From Haloarchaeobius iranensis (lineage in GTDB: Archaea; Halobacteriota; Halobacteria; Halobacteriales; Natrialbaceae): DNA of 64,000 nt. Positions 62,578 to 64,000 of this stretch are shown here, in pieces. The number at the start of each line of letters is the position of its first letter. Position 1 is the stretch's first letter. The stretch spans positions 1 to 64,000 of the forward strand of contig NZ_FNIA01000006.1 in NCBI RefSeq assembly GCF_900103505.1. The letters are read 5' to 3'. The notes under the pieces were generated by a model, which made no database searches, was not told the DNA's origin, and saw only the letters and a list, made by a program, of their open reading frames with translations. A program made the translations under genes and the position numbers.

Positions 62578-62910
62578 GTGATCAGGGTGTCGGCACCCGA
62601 CTCGGCGACTGCGGTCGCCGACCGCCGGCTCGTGTTCGCGCTGTCGAACGCCATCGAGAACGCGGTCGACCACAACGACCAGCCGTCGGTCGAGATGTCC
62701 GTCGAGACGACCGACACGGCCGTCGAGATCCGCGTCGCCGACGACGGGCCGGGCATCCCGGAGCAGGAGCGCGACATCACCCAGCCCCAGCACGGCAGCG
62801 GCCTGGGGCTCTGGGCAGTCAACTGGGTCGTCGAGAGCTTCGGCGGGAATCTCGCGTTCGAGACGCCGGAACGGGGCAGTGGCGTCGTGCTGTGGCTCCG
62901 CCCTCAGTAG
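62578..62910 (+). pseudogene. HATPase-domain fragment of a histidine kinase
   Basis: 110 aa, only the ATPase part of a kinase: RRLVFALSNAIENAVDH, DDGPGIPEQERDIT, HGSGLGLWAV and a normal C-terminal strand. It lacks a phosphoacceptor helix and sensor domains. Compared with the intact kinase just upstream, seven residues between two ER pairs of the ATP lid are gone (GPGIP..ERALVAGERDIT versus GPGIPEQERDIT). It looks like the decayed tail of a tandem paralogue; its stop overlaps the convergent taw1. Confidence 0.7.
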
Positions 62911-63881
62911 TCGACGAGCGGGTCCTGCGCCCAGAACTCGCTGTCCTTCCGCAGCTTCGGCACCCAGGTGTCCGCGTCCCGAGCCAGCAGGGCGACCCGG
63001 GAGCTCGGCACGTCCTTTATCTCGTCGTGCTCGGGCATGTGGGCGGCGACGTCCTCGGCGAACGCGAGCACGTCCTCGTGGTCGGGCATCGCTGACCGGT
63101 CGAGCCGGCCGCGCGAGTGACCGACGTGCATGTACGCCTTCAGCTCCACGAAGTCCGGCCTGGCGCGCCGGTAGAACGCGGCGTACCAGTCCGGGTCGCG
63201 CATGTTCTCGCCGTTCACCAGCGTCGTCCGCAGGACGGTGCGGGTCTCGTCCTTCGCCGCGAGTACGTCCATGGTGTCGACGAGGCGCTCCCAAGCGTCG
63301 TCCTCGACGGCCTTGACCACGTTGTCGAACGTGTGCCGGTCGGGCGCGTCGACGGAGACGTAGAGCTGGGTCGGGTCACAGCGCGCCAGCATCTCGGGAG
63401 CGGTGCCGTTCGAGACGAGGAAGGTCGTGATGTCGCGTGCGTGGAACTCGTCGATGAGCTCGGGCAGGTAGGGATAGAGGGTGGGCTCGCCGTCCAGGCT
63501 GATGGCGACGTGTCGCGGCTCCATCGCCTGCTCGAACACCTCGCGGGGGACCTCGTCGTTCCCGCCGTACCCCGCGAGCAGTTCGCGCTGGAGCTCGAGC
63601 GTGGCGTCGGCGACCGCCGCCGGGTCGTCCCACTCCACGTCGCCCAGCTCGTAGGCGTGACCCGCGTGGTCGCGCCAGCAGAACACGCAGCGCTCGTTGC
63701 ACTTGACGACCGGCGTCATCTGCATGCAGCGGTGGGACTCGATGCCGTAGAAGGCGTACTTGTAGCACTTCCCGTCGCCCGTCAGCGCGTTCTTCGTCCA
63801 GCCGCAGGTCTGGGCCGCGGTGTGGTTGACGCTGTGGTAGTCCGGGTCGTCAACCTGCATCGGGCCGTCGGACTCGCTCAT
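62904..63881 (-). CDS. taw1: tRNA-Phe 4-demethylwyosine synthase (Taw1)
   Basis: Radical SAM enzyme that builds the tricyclic wyosine base at G37 of tRNA-Phe. 325 aa; the cluster-binding motif is KCNERCVFCW (CxxxCxxC), an N-terminal Cys pair (CGWTKNALTGDGKCYKY) may hold a second cluster, and the SAM-site AISLDGEPTLYPYL is clear. Complete. Together with trm1 and tsr3 it makes this window rich in RNA modification genes. Confidence 0.94.
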   Translation of the reverse strand: MSESDGPMQVDDPDYHSVNHTAAQTCGWTKNALTGDGKCYKYAFYGIESHRCMQMTPVVKCNERCVFCWRDHAGHAYELGDVEWDDPAAVADATLELQRELLAGYGGNDEVPREVFEQAMEPRHVAISLDGEPTLYPYLPELIDEFHARDITTFLVSNGTAPEMLARCDPTQLYVSVDAPDRHTFDNVVKAVEDDAWERLVDTMDVLAAKDETRTVLRTTLVNGENMRDPDWYAAFYRRARPDFVELKAYMHVGHSRGRLDRSAMPDHEDVLAFAEDVAAHMPEHDEIKDVPSSRVALLARDADTWVPKLRKDSEFWAQDPLVDY

Positions 63882-64000
63882 TGCACGGGTCGACGGGTTC
63901 CAGTCCTAAAGAATCCGTTCCCTCGGCACGCCGGGGGCCTCGGACCGGTCGGAGGGAGAGTTCATGTGACGGCGTGACGTACGTCGACGTATGCTCGTTC
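63882..64000. other. Window end, promoter-like DNA
   Basis: CCTAAAGAATCC near 63904-63915 suits the taw1 promoter on the minus strand. An ATG at about 63991 could open a plus-strand gene that lies mostly outside the window; nothing more can be said. Confidence 0.3.

Noticed and set aside
60399-62822. Long minus-strand frame (807 codons) opposite the histidine kinase
   Set aside because: Same codon-shadow effect; the plus-strand kinase has clear domains and motifs.

Overview
The window is chromosomal DNA of an extremely halophilic archaeon (class Halobacteria). The evidence is high GC, very acidic proteins, many twin-arginine lipoprotein signals, and haloarchaeal hallmark genes: RPA3 with its partner, a thermosome, ribosomal protein L40e, RbkR-type riboflavin kinase, Taw1, Tsr3, Trm1 and PhoD. 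Bacterial-type UvrB and UvrC sit beside them, as is usual in this class. I cannot assign a genus.

Layout. 1-434: tandem 45-bp repeat and a structured intergenic element. 0.4-6 kb: dehydrogenase-like protein, mannose-1-phosphate guanylyltransferase, the rpa3-rpap3 operon, small conserved genes. 6.1 kb: tRNA-His(GTG). 6.5-11.7 kb: DUF5305-type exported protein, site-2 protease with CBS domains, cupin, DEVH helicase. 11.7-12.4 kb: a second copy of the intergenic element, expanded by an array of perfect hairpins. 12.4-21.5 kb: uvrC, DUF4013, ABC-2 exporter, esterase lipoprotein, uvrB, serS. 21.5-27.1 kb: small genes, a fused peroxiredoxin, tsr3, L40e, metallo-hydrolase, DUF5786, DUF99, uracil-DNA glycosylase. 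27.1-29.9 kb: phnDCE-type transporter. 30.3-35.7 kb: hisH, a PPC-repeat lipoprotein with a stray copy of its own tail, a SWIM-finger protein, and a low-GC block with two tandem lipoproteins and a secreted chymotrypsin-like protease. 35.9-45.9 kb: trm1, YihY membrane protein, glnA and lrp back to back, thermosome, PhoD. 46.4-47.1 kb: a damaged IS6-family element. 47.3-52.4 kb: SRAP protein, membrane protein with an Arg/Asp-rich tail, divergent rhodaneses, AI-2E transporter. 52.6-56.6 kb: thiamine-type ABC importer thiBPQ. 56.6-64 kb: winged-helix regulator, HExxH lipoprotein, ribB-rbkR with a perfect operator-like palindrome, a multi-PAS histidine kinase followed by a broken kinase fragment, and taw1.

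Most interesting points: (1) two tandem lipoproteins that look like stand-alone copies of the pro-region of the adjacent secreted protease, a possible inhibitor or chaperone set; (2) a dispersed intergenic element with a compensatory stem change between copies, one copy carrying an inserted hairpin array; (3) a 20-bp palindrome at the rbkR promoter; (4) several gene remnants (PPC tail behind hisH, HATPase fragment, transposase lacking a catalytic Asp). All functional statements are from reading motifs; no search was run.
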